This document shows positions 1 through 7,891 of a stretch of DNA of 64,000 nt, in pieces. The DNA is from Promethearchaeota archaeon (GTDB lineage Archaea > Asgardarchaeota > Lokiarchaeia > Sigyniarchaeales > SOKP01): NCBI GenBank assembly GCA_008080735.1, contig SHMW01000012.1, positions 1 to 64,000 of the forward strand. Reading direction: 5' to 3'. The first letter of the stretch is position 1. Every line of letters begins with the position of its first letter. The position numbers were made by a program, and so were the translations under genes. The notes beneath the pieces were generated by a model. The model was not told the origin of the DNA and made no database searches. It was given only the letters and a program-made list of their open reading frames with translations.

Positions 1-433
1 GAGCAGAGTTTACTTGAGGGAAAAAACTGGTCTACTTCTTGATAGGGTTTGCCACGCCATTCAAGCTTAGCTTATATTGTAGGATGGTTTTAAATTGATA
101 CCACGAAAAGTCGAGGGTCAGCGATTTTGAGAGGCCACCATTGAATCGCTGCATGCCCTTTATGTTGAGATCCTCCTAAATGACGGCATCAAATGTGTCT
201 GCAAGCTGAAGGTTGATTTTATGAGTCCAATCACGCTTTTGATTGGCTATCTTCTCATAGAGGCGGGCTAACCGAAGTCGTGCTTTCCCGCGGTTTCGTG
301 AGCCTTTTTTCTTGCGAGAAACCCGTCGATGTAGCTTTTTAAGGGGTGCCTTTGAGGAGCGATAAGACCGAGGGTTCAAAATCTTTTCTTGCCCTAAAGG
401 ACATGACTTTCTGCGAGAAAAGTGGTAGAATAT
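1..433 (-). pseudogene. tnpB: TnpB (IS200/IS605 family) transposase relic, broken and truncated
   Basis: This is a remnant of a TnpB RNA-guided nuclease gene read on the minus strand. The motif run NPRSYRSSKAPLKKLHRR, then SRKKKGSRNRGKARLRLARL and DWTHKINLQL, is the typical TnpB stretch before the RuvC-II glutamate. The codon before that glutamate is now a TAG stop at 176-178, giving DAVI-stop-EDLNIKGM instead of an intact VxxEDLxxKGM. A second lesion near 32-40 shifts the frame: one frame ends with a stop, the next resumes as VDQFFPSSKLCS, the start of the zinc-finger region. Upstream the frame closes at a stop at 434-436, so the N-terminal half is missing. The gene runs off the left edge of the window. 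No flanking hairpins or omega-RNA can be recognised. The element is dead. Confidence 0.85.
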
Positions 434-502
434 CTAATATTATCAAACCCAATTGATATAAAAAATTACGCCAGTATCTTTGTAATTTATTTCTTTATAA
501 TA

Positions 503-2209
503 TTAATCATACATTTCTTTTGGGAGAGTGAGCACGCCCGTGAGTGGATTATTAAGCGGGTCCTGGCAATATTGCACTGTGAAATATATCAAATCGTATA
601 GGATATTGGGGTCCTCGCCATTCTTAACCTTATAATCATAGAGAGACAGTTGATATTCTGCTTCTGTTATAGGGGGTTCTGCATAACTCACATTCCCGAA
701 CACACTCTGTAAAAGCGGTTTGAGAAAGGGCGAATAGAGAAATCCCAGCTCTTTAAGTTCATCTTTAAGATAGAAAAACATTCTCTGACATGCTTGCATC
801 ATATATCGTACGGGCTGGTCCTCTGGTCCTAAATATTGTTTTGCAAACTCTGGATCATACTGAGAAAGAAATTCGCGTGTTAAATTTCCTGCGGGTCTGA
901 ATAATGCGATTAATCCTCTCTCGACGGCTCGTTTTCTGTTAGATGCGATAGTTTCGCTGCCCGCATCAGGCACCCATGTTCCTTGTGCCAGAAGTTTTCG
1001 AGCTTTATAACATAGTGTTTCAATCAATAATCCGATTCCAATTCTTCGACAAATAGAAAGCTGTGCATCGCATACTCTTACTTCAATCGTATTCCAATCG
1101 GTAAAAGGAAAGACATCTTGAAATCTTCCATCTTCTAAACTAGCCTTTGCGATAACATTAAGGAAATGTGTTTGAGCGTCTTGATTGGTTGAGGTGAGAT
1201 AAGGAATGAAATGTTTTGGATCATTATTACTCAACATAGATGCATTGAATTTAAGGCGCAGAGAACGCACACAGTTGGGTGCGGTTATCCGATTTTTAAT
1301 AATTTTCACTACATCTGTCGGTTTATTGTTTATAATCGGCGAGTTGGGAGAAAGTGCTATTAAGTGCGGCAGAAAATTCCTGATCATGCAATAGGCTTGT
1401 ATTTTCTCCAGTTCTGACTTAAAGCTGCCTAGATGATGGTGGTCACCCTGCGTTAAACCTCTCTGATATTCCTTTGTAGCTGGATTCACCGCAGAAGCGA
1501 TGATATGAAGATCACTTGGTAATGTAGTTTTTGCTAAGAGGAATAATGTGCTGGACCAATATGCCAATTCTTCAATGTATTCACACGGAGGTGTGACAAG
1601 TTCTAAAATATATGTAATAGCCGTGACATTTCCATCTCGTCCAAACGTATCAATATCTACTGAAGAATCACCAACTTGATATCGAATATCCATTACATAG
1701 CCCTTTTCAATATCTTCTTGCCCCCACGGTCGGGCTAAAACCTTATTCCGTATAAAGTCGGGGACTGGAAGGAAATCACTGCGTCCCTCATATAGGATTT
1801 GATCCATAATTTTTATCGCATCTTTCACAATTTCCTTCATCCGATATACCATCTCATCTCCAGGAGGATAATTTCCATCATCATCGGCGATAATTAGTTC
1901 CATTTCCATCCCATGGGTGTAGGGCAATGGTGTCCAATGTTTTAAATCGTTTAATATTTCTGACCAACTCCGCGAATCTGTAAAAATTTCTCTATAATCA
2001 GATCCCAGAAATAATTTATCTCCAGATCTATCTACATATTCTCCAAATCGGTCTCCTTTATTACCCGGGCTAAAATCGGGGATCTTTCGCTCAGTGGAGC
2101 TACCCATTGGATTACTGGATCCTTTAATTAATTGAGAAAATGTCCCGAAAGGGCTGGCAGCTTCCTCATTATGTTCATCATCTTTTTTCTTTTTCTTTCT
2201 CAAGCCCAT
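503..2209 (-). CDS. GCS2-family carboxylate-amine/glutamate-cysteine ligase
   Basis: A 568-residue protein of the GCS2 superfamily (glutamate-cysteine ligase-like ATP-dependent carboxylate-amine ligases, YbdK type). Family signs are GMEMELII near residue 100, ELVTPPCEYIEEL, HIIASAVNP, GDHHHLGSF, the ALSPNSP loop and IEVRVCDAQLS near 375. These correspond to the ATP/Mg- and substrate-binding core of the family. The first 90 residues are a lysine-rich, low-complexity leader (MGLRKKKKK) not expected in YbdK proteins, which are usually around 370-400 residues, and the C-terminus is also extended. It could make a gamma-glutamyl thiol or another gamma-glutamyl amide; the substrate cannot be read from sequence. 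It stands alone, preceded by a 15-bp inverted repeat about 83 bases upstream. Confidence 0.78.
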   Translation of the reverse strand: MGLRKKKKKDDEHNEEAASPFGTFSQLIKGSSNPMGSSTERKIPDFSPGNKGDRFGEYVDRSGDKLFLGSDYREIFTDSRSWSEILNDLKHWTPLPYTHGMEMELIIADDDGNYPPGDEMVYRMKEIVKDAIKIMDQILYEGRSDFLPVPDFIRNKVLARPWGQEDIEKGYVMDIRYQVGDSSVDIDTFGRDGNVTAITYILELVTPPCEYIEELAYWSSTLFLLAKTTLPSDLHIIASAVNPATKEYQRGLTQGDHHHLGSFKSELEKIQAYCMIRNFLPHLIALSPNSPIINNKPTDVVKIIKNRITAPNCVRSLRLKFNASMLSNNDPKHFIPYLTSTNQDAQTHFLNVIAKASLEDGRFQDVFPFTDWNTIEVRVCDAQLSICRRIGIGLLIETLCYKARKLLAQGTWVPDAGSETIASNRKRAVERGLIALFRPAGNLTREFLSQYDPEFAKQYLGPEDQPVRYMMQACQRMFFYLKDELKELGFLYSPFLKPLLQSVFGNVSYAEPPITEAEYQLSLYDYKVKNGEDPNILYDLIYFTVQYCQDPLNNPLTGVLTLPKEMYD

Positions 2210-2291
2210 TGTTTTCTAATCCCTATAAATTTGCTCGATTATGTAATTAAAAAATAATATGTACAATTGGTGAAATATTGAATTGTGTTAT

Positions 2292-2325
2292 ATTAAAGTT
2301 ATAAATACAGATTTATAACTTTAAT
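2292..2325. repeat. perfect 15-bp inverted repeat with 4-base spacer
   Basis: The arms ATTAAAGTTATAAAT (2292-2306) and ATTTATAACTTTAAT (2311-2325) are exact reverse complements around ACAG. The repeat lies between the end of the gene at 2429-4165 and the start of the GCS2-like gene, both on the minus strand. Each arm contains a TATA-like TTATAAAT. It may be an operator or a bidirectional promoter element for the GCS2-like gene. A terminator is less likely, because the stem is almost pure A/T. Confidence 0.6.
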
Positions 2326-2391
2326 TACAATTTAAGTGATCGAATCATAGCCCTTTTATACAAGGAGAAATAAACTAAAAAAGGAGGAGAT

Positions 2392-2442
2392 ATGAATATA
2401 AAAATCATAACAATTATTTTCTTTTCCTTTAGACTAAGAGAT
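2392..2442 (+). other. 16-codon mini-ORF behind a very strong Shine-Dalgarno
   Basis: AAAGGAGGAGAT directly precedes an ATG on the plus strand, an unusually strong ribosome-binding site for this window. The frame gives a hydrophobic peptide, MNIKIITIIFFSFRLRD, and ends inside the 3' end of the opposite gene. It resembles the first part of a signal peptide. It may be a leader peptide, a remnant of a lost secreted-protein gene, or chance. Confidence 0.25.
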
Positions 2443-4165
2443 TGATGCAATTTGAAAATTCTTCATATTGATTAATAAATTCATAGGAAAAAACCAAATT
2501 GATTGGACGAGTTATCTGTTGGTTGAATATTTTCATAAGATACCCTATTATCTTCCCACCCTCGAATAAGTCTGTATTCAAATTAATGTTTATACTGCTT
2601 AATTCGTTTTGTAGCTTTTCTTTTAGTGGAAGTCCTCGAGATTCTTCAGCCCCTATGATTAAGGTTGGTTTCCCGAGATAGGGGATGAAATCGATATTAT
2701 AGATTTTCATCTGCGTAGCATGAGTTTTACTTGCGATGAGCTTTTTTAATACTTCTGAAAGAATTGTAAGTTCTTCTTGATTAAGACTTTCTTTAGAGGG
2801 AAAAATCACATATCCGATTCGTTTCTCCCCTTGTTGGATAATATCAGAATATAACCGATCTAAAGTGGGAAATAGGCTGAATTCTTGGCTAATCAAAGAA
2901 ACTACAAGACTATCAAAATCAAATTGCCCTGCAAGGATATTATCACTTACATTTCCGCCCATAGCTGCGAATTTTCTAAAATTTTCTCCTTGGTGAGTTG
3001 ATATGTTTACTCGATAACGATAGGAAGCAATTGATTGAGGCTCAATTCTTTCCCGTAGCTCATCAACCATATGGTAAATATCATCAAATAGGTCTTTTGC
3101 CAGTTTTTCTTTCAATTGCTGATCTTCTATTGATAGTATCACCCTATCGGCTTTTTCTGGTGAAAAAATCTCAGCAATACTATATACAACATCTTTCATT
3201 AAATTATAATCCTTGGTCTCTCCGTTTTTAGCCAAATAGAAAAGCTTCATTAATATTGGTTCCGCTTGTTCACTTTGATTGGTATTAAAGAGATTCTGGA
3301 TGATCTGAAATATGCTCCGAACATAAAAATCTCTCTCATCGCGTAATTTTTCTAACACCTGAAGAGCGTCGGATGGTTTCTTCTTCATTAAATCCAATAC
3401 CACAGTTTTCATCAATGTAGTCTTATCGCTAACATCATCAATTAAATCAATTGCATTCACCATACTTTCAAAATCAATGAAAAAGTAGGCACGGATCGCG
3501 TTTCTCAACAGATCTTGCATATTCTGTTCATTGGAATGTTCCCGGATTATGGATAAAGCGTTATCGAAGTCTTGATTATGGATATATGCTTTTACTAATG
3601 ATTCAAGACATTCATTTAATTCATTATGCAAATCAGTGATTTTTATTGCCTCTTCTGGAGATGTCTCTTGTAATTCATCTTCCAACTTGCAAATACCTTT
3701 ATTTAGTTTTTTCATTTCTCCTTTTGATAAATCCAATAAAAATTTATTAGGATCAAAACTTTGTGGTTGCAAACTCGCAGATAAAGTATATTTCTGCCAA
3801 ATTTCATTCAATTTTTTACTAGGTACAGTCTCTCGTACTTTCTGAACCTTTACCGTAAATTGAATTACTTTAAGCCATTCTACTCCGATCGAGATGATAC
3901 CAAATCCATCTGCCTTCGGAGTGATCTCCAGATCAAGAATTATATTCTTATTTGCAGGAATTGAGATAGTATCAGCATCACCATTTTTAACAGTGATATC
4001 TACCCGTTCCCCAGAAATGTTTAATCTTACATTTTGTTCCTTATCGGAATTATTGATAATTCTCAATTTAAGAATATTTTTAATTGAGGGAAGTAATAAA
4101 TGTTGCGGAAATTGTATGGTCTCTACACTAATAACGTTATTATTATACGATTCTGACATAGCCAC
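2429..4165 (-). CDS. unknown protein: N-terminal Ig-like beta domain plus helical-repeat body
   Basis: I do not recognise a family. Residues about 10-115 look like a beta-sandwich of the kind found in archaeal Ig/CARDB-like modules (alternating strands, for example ILKLRIINNSDKEQNVRLNI). Residues about 150-370 are helical and rich in TPR/HEAT-like pairs (for example FDNALSIIREHSNEQNMQDL). The last 200 residues are mixed alpha/beta. There is no signal peptide and no membrane segment, so it should be cytosolic. The start is GTG at 4163-4165 or, two codons later, ATG at 4157-4159. The beta-domain plus helical-repeat layout suggests a scaffold or adaptor, which is inference only. Confidence 0.7.
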   Translation of the reverse strand: MAMSESYNNNVISVETIQFPQHLLLPSIKNILKLRIINNSDKEQNVRLNISGERVDITVKNGDADTISIPANKNIILDLEITPKADGFGIISIGVEWLKVIQFTVKVQKVRETVPSKKLNEIWQKYTLSASLQPQSFDPNKFLLDLSKGEMKKLNKGICKLEDELQETSPEEAIKITDLHNELNECLESLVKAYIHNQDFDNALSIIREHSNEQNMQDLLRNAIRAYFFIDFESMVNAIDLIDDVSDKTTLMKTVVLDLMKKKPSDALQVLEKLRDERDFYVRSIFQIIQNLFNTNQSEQAEPILMKLFYLAKNGETKDYNLMKDVVYSIAEIFSPEKADRVILSIEDQQLKEKLAKDLFDDIYHMVDELRERIEPQSIASYRYRVNISTHQGENFRKFAAMGGNVSDNILAGQFDFDSLVVSLISQEFSLFPTLDRLYSDIIQQGEKRIGYVIFPSKESLNQEELTILSEVLKKLIASKTHATQMKIYNIDFIPYLGKPTLIIGAEESRGLPLKEKLQNELSSININLNTDLFEGGKIIGYLMKIFNQQITRPINLVFSYEFINQYEEFSNCINLLV

Positions 4166-4312
4166 TTATGAAAGTGAATTTTAGATTTATAGTGTAAAAT
4201 ATAATTTAAGTGTATAAATTTTTATCCTCTATTTAAATATGAAAATATCTTTAATATAAATCAATAAACTGAGATATCATAAAATTTAATGAATTAAGAT
4301 TTATTCCATTTT

Positions 4313-4960
4313 ATGAAACATGTGCAAATATCCGACTTACTCTTGGAATATGAGCGTGTGGAATGGTCCTACAGGGAAAAAGTAAATATATTTGAAAAAT
4401 TGATTGTTCGGAATGTCTGTTACCCTCTTTTGATAGGTATCCCTATATTAATAACTATATTATTTTTGAGTCTTTGTTTTAATTGGGAAATAGTATTTGG
4501 ATTCGCAATCGCATTTGGTCTCTTTTCTGCACTTTTTTTTATTGTCCCTGAAGTATATAATTATATCCAGATAAAAAAAACATTACAACTCTCAAAAATG
4601 GATTTGAGAAATTATAAAAGGGCACTTTATTTAACCAATGAACGGTGGATTCAAAAGTCCTATAAAGTGCTAAATATTGATTTGAAAAACTTTCCAAATC
4701 ATCAATTAACGAGAGATTTCTTTATTTTAAATCATACGGATATCAAGACTATAATAATCTCAACCTACAAAAAAGAGCACACAATATGGGTTTCAGGAAA
4801 GGATCCAGAAAAAACTATTAAATGGGAAAATTATATCACATTTAAATTACCAAGTGGTCAATTTGATGAATTATTTGAGAAGATCAGAAAATATATTTCT
4901 CTAGAAATTCTTGATGATTCAATTGAAAATGTGACCCTGTATATATCTCTCGATAAGTGA
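4313..4960 (+). CDS. small membrane protein with two transmembrane helices
   Basis: A 215-residue protein of unknown function. A short charged N-terminus is followed by two close membrane helices (about residues 40-60, LLIGIPILITILFLSL, and 63-85, IVFGFAIAFGLFSALFFIV). A cytosolic tail of about 125 residues follows, with beta-rich segments such as YITFKLPSGQF. The hairpin-plus-tail layout resembles membrane-anchored PH-like proteins of archaea and bacteria, but no diagnostic motif is visible. It converges on the cis-prenyltransferase gene, with 31 bases between the stops. Confidence 0.65.
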   Translation: MKHVQISDLLLEYERVEWSYREKVNIFEKLIVRNVCYPLLIGIPILITILFLSLCFNWEIVFGFAIAFGLFSALFFIVPEVYNYIQIKKTLQLSKMDLRNYKRALYLTNERWIQKSYKVLNIDLKNFPNHQLTRDFFILNHTDIKTIIISTYKKEHTIWVSGKDPEKTIKWENYITFKLPSGQFDELFEKIRKYISLEILDDSIENVTLYISLDK

Positions 4961-4991
4961 AAACCAAAAATTAACGGAAAAAAAATAGACC

Positions 4992-5735
4992 TTATTTTCC
5001 TCTACGTCTATTCCTTTCGATAAATTCTTCCAAATCAGAAACAAGTAATTCTGCGGAATATTGAGGCCAGTATTCATTTCGAAATTTGAACTCCGCATAT
5101 GATGCGTCCCATAAACAAAATCCAGAGATACGGGCACCGTCTTCCATCCCTGTTCTCACGATAAAATCTACTTCAGGAAACGAATTGGTATAAAGATAAT
5201 TTTTAAGGGTATTTCTATTAATCTCATCGGGATTGACATTATTTTTAATCATTGTTTTAACCGCATCTACGATTTCTGCTTGTCCATCATACATAATCAA
5301 AATGTTTACAAAATTTTCATTGAAATCCTTGGTAAATTCATGGAGCTCTTCCACCTTTTTTCGCACCTTCTCCGGTAAAAGATGTAATCTTCCGAGTATG
5401 CGGAATTTCACTTGTTCTTTGACTACGATTTCTTCGCTCATTATTGTCTCTATAGCTTTTATGATGATTTTATAGATATATTTGAGTTCCTCTTTGCTGC
5501 GTTTTCGGGCATTTTCTAAAGAAAGCGCATACACCGTAAGGTATTTGATTCCTGCATGAAAAAAGGAATATAAGATATCTTTAAGAGTTTTGTAGCCATT
5601 TAAATGCCCCATTTTAATATCTAAGCCTTGACTTCGTGCCCATCTACGGTTTCCGTCAGGTATGATTCCCACATGCTTAGGCAGCTTGTCCCCGACATCA
5701 TCCTTCAATTTCTTCAGTAATTCAGTACTTTCCAT
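4992..5735 (-). CDS. uppS: cis-prenyltransferase (Z-polyprenyl diphosphate synthase)
   Basis: It condenses isopentenyl diphosphate onto an allylic diphosphate to make long cis-polyprenyl chains; in archaea the product is the dolichol-type carrier for N-glycosylation. The signature HVGIIPDGNRRWAR starts at residue 21, with the catalytic Asp at 27. Other family blocks are GHLNGYKTL, YALSLENARKRSKEEL and a C-terminal RTG(x)nRISGFCLWDASYAEF block that binds the IPP diphosphate. The length of 247 residues is normal. In the last block the spacing between the RTG and the R-x-S-x-F segment is about two residues longer than in the bacterial RTSGEQRLSNF, and SNF has become SGF. The mevalonate genes that supply its substrate start 470 bases away in the opposite direction. 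Confidence 0.92.
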   Translation of the reverse strand: MESTELLKKLKDDVGDKLPKHVGIIPDGNRRWARSQGLDIKMGHLNGYKTLKDILYSFFHAGIKYLTVYALSLENARKRSKEELKYIYKIIIKAIETIMSEEIVVKEQVKFRILGRLHLLPEKVRKKVEELHEFTKDFNENFVNILIMYDGQAEIVDAVKTMIKNNVNPDEINRNTLKNYLYTNSFPEVDFIVRTGMEDGARISGFCLWDASYAEFKFRNEYWPQYSAELLVSDLEEFIERNRRRGK

Positions 5736-6209
5736 CGCTGTAAAACTTAATATGTTTTTATTAAAAATTTATAATATTATTAATAATAGTAAATAAATGA
5801 ACTTTTGGTTTGATAAAATGGTTGTTTGAATAAAAACTTAGTTAAACAAATTATACATATTTAATATTTTTTTGTCTTTGAAAATGTAGATTAGAGCCTA
5901 TGAAATCTTCTTTTTTAAAGTTTGATATTCTTCATCTGGTACTTCATAGGAATAATAAGATACCTACAATTAAGAATATCAACTGTTAATAATATGTAGA
6001 TTATCTCTTGATCTCTGTTCTCTTTTACTAACTATGACAATATGCTAAGTTAGGAAAACCATCTCAGCAAAAGAGTTAAATATGAAGCTGTGTTTATTAG
6101 ATTAAGTTTTTATTAGAAAATTAATTAATCAATTAAAAATTACATTTATTAATTGGTTGCTATATAGATTTATTCGAAATCATTAGAACAAAAGAGAATT
6201 GAGATTACT
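5736..6209. other. 474-bp divergent intergenic region, possible minus-strand gene relic
   Basis: This AT-rich gap separates the divergent cis-prenyltransferase and HMG-CoA synthase genes and must carry both promoters. On the minus strand between 6031 and 5898 there is protein-like sequence split over two frames. One frame reads VKENRDQEIIYILLTVDILN; the other reads SYYSYEVPDEEYQTLKKKIS and then stops. Neither has a start codon. It may be the tail of a decayed gene. The arms CCTATGAA (5897-5904) and TTCATAGG (5943-5950) could pair around a 38-base loop. I see no RNA gene. Confidence 0.3.
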
Positions 6210-7838
6210 ATGATTGGAAATGATTATCTTTTTACGGACATTGGAATAGATTCTTTTTCCTTCCATGCTCCTCGGTATTATATCAATTTAGAAGAGCTAG
6301 CGAGAGCGCGAGGCGTTGACCCTGATAAATACAGCAAGGGATTGATGCTGAAAGAAATGCGCTTTCCCGAAGCTGACGAAGATATTATCTCGATAGGTTT
6401 AAAGGCAGCATATAGTGCTTTACTGCGAGGAAATATCAATCCGAAAGAAATTGACGCGATCTTTGTAGGCACTGAAACCATTACATACGCAGTAAAATCT
6501 GTGTCTAATATTTTTGCTGAACTGCTTAATGTGAATCAAAATTGTTTAACTCAAGATATTTATAATGCCTGTGCTGGAGGCACATTGGCAATTCTAAATG
6601 CTATTGCCTTAATCGAGAAGGATGTGATCAATAAAGCGTTAGTAATTAGTGCAGATATTTCAAAATATCCCTTAGGAAGTCCCAGTGAGCCTACACAAGG
6701 TTCTGGGGCGATTGCCTTAATTATCTCTCGAAATCCTAGAATTGCGAGTTTTAGTAAAAAATTTGGGAAAGTCTCAGGAAATGTAAATGATTTCTGGAGA
6801 CCACCAGGTACAGACACTGCGGAAGTCTTCGGCCATTATTCTGTCGATAGCTATTTGAAATTTCAACTGGAAGCATATGACGACTTGATAGACAAGATTG
6901 GAGAATTTTACGCGGATTTTTATGCATTCCATGCCCCATTTTCAAAGCTTCCGCTAAAATGTATGCGGCAGATCATAGAAAAAAGATGGGTTCATAATCT
7001 CAATAATTTACTTAAAGTGAATCGAACACAATTAAAAGATTCACTTTTTCAGAAATTAGATTCATTTTTACAAGATATTAGTGTTTTGCCTGAGTATGTA
7101 TATCTGAATCTAAAAGAGCGGGGTCTATCCTCAAAGAAGTTGGAAAAATTGTCTAATTGGGTCGTTTCTAACGTCAAAGGAAAGATTTTACCGCATCTTT
7201 CAGTACCAATGCATTTTGGAAATATGTACAATGCTGCGGTCTGGGCTCAAATAATGTATATTCTCGAAAATTATGCAAAAGAAAATAATACCATTTATTT
7301 CGGCTCATATGGATCTGGCGCTACATGTATTACAGGGATATTGAAAACCAAATATGGATTTAGAAAGGTGGTGGATCGTGGACCAAAAATTGACGATTTT
7401 CTACAAAATAATAAGGAACATAAAACCATAGAGGAGTACGAAAAACTCAAATCGGGAGAAATCCAACCAGAATTTGTAGTAGGGAAAGTCGTTGAGCATG
7501 AATTAAACGATAATCGAGGTTTTTATCTGAGATTTTGCGATGAGGGTTGTATAATTCCTAATATTGAAGGATTAAATTATTGTCCTCAAGGGCATTCCGG
7601 GTTTCATGAACGATTTTTCCCCTTATATGCAAAATTAGACTCAGATCCTATTAAAACGGATACTTATGATCTCAGTTATCTTAATAAAGGATATGTGCGG
7701 ATTGAGAGTAATGTGAATAAAGAAAACACGTTGGAATATGAAATTCGACGAGTAAAGATGAAAGATGAGGAATTAAGCGCAAAAGGTTTGCTCAACTGGA
7801 GTCCCAAATACATAAAAGCTGGGCGTATTGTGCATTAA
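6210..7838 (+). CDS. hydroxymethylglutaryl-CoA synthase with C-terminal extension
   Basis: It condenses acetyl-CoA with acetoacetyl-CoA to HMG-CoA, the entry to the mevalonate pathway. The thiolase-fold core covers residues about 10-395. The nucleophile is Cys121 in YNACAGG, the general base is probably Glu89 in VGTET, and the acetoacetyl-binding His is His241 in FYAFHAPFSKL. The core closes with YFGSYGSGATCITG. At 542 residues it is well over the roughly 350-390 usual for archaeal and bacterial enzymes. The extra 140 residues contain a C443-x3-C447-x10-C458-x3-H462-x3-H466 cluster that could hold zinc. Archaeal HMG-CoA synthase usually works with a separate DUF35 zinc-ribbon/OB protein, which is not seen in this window. 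Mevalonate kinase follows after 53 bases. Confidence 0.92.
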   Translation: MIGNDYLFTDIGIDSFSFHAPRYYINLEELARARGVDPDKYSKGLMLKEMRFPEADEDIISIGLKAAYSALLRGNINPKEIDAIFVGTETITYAVKSVSNIFAELLNVNQNCLTQDIYNACAGGTLAILNAIALIEKDVINKALVISADISKYPLGSPSEPTQGSGAIALIISRNPRIASFSKKFGKVSGNVNDFWRPPGTDTAEVFGHYSVDSYLKFQLEAYDDLIDKIGEFYADFYAFHAPFSKLPLKCMRQIIEKRWVHNLNNLLKVNRTQLKDSLFQKLDSFLQDISVLPEYVYLNLKERGLSSKKLEKLSNWVVSNVKGKILPHLSVPMHFGNMYNAAVWAQIMYILENYAKENNTIYFGSYGSGATCITGILKTKYGFRKVVDRGPKIDDFLQNNKEHKTIEEYEKLKSGEIQPEFVVGKVVEHELNDNRGFYLRFCDEGCIIPNIEGLNYCPQGHSGFHERFFPLYAKLDSDPIKTDTYDLSYLNKGYVRIESNVNKENTLEYEIRRVKMKDEELSAKGLLNWSPKYIKAGRIVH

Positions 7839-7891
7839 ATTTTTTTATAACATATTAAAATTTATTTTTAGCTATCTTTTTAATTTAGTAA

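Noticed and set aside
1206-1394. Plus-strand 62-codon ORF inside the GCS2-like gene
   Set aside because: It lies entirely opposite a well-supported coding region and its peptide has no domain character; it is a shadow frame.
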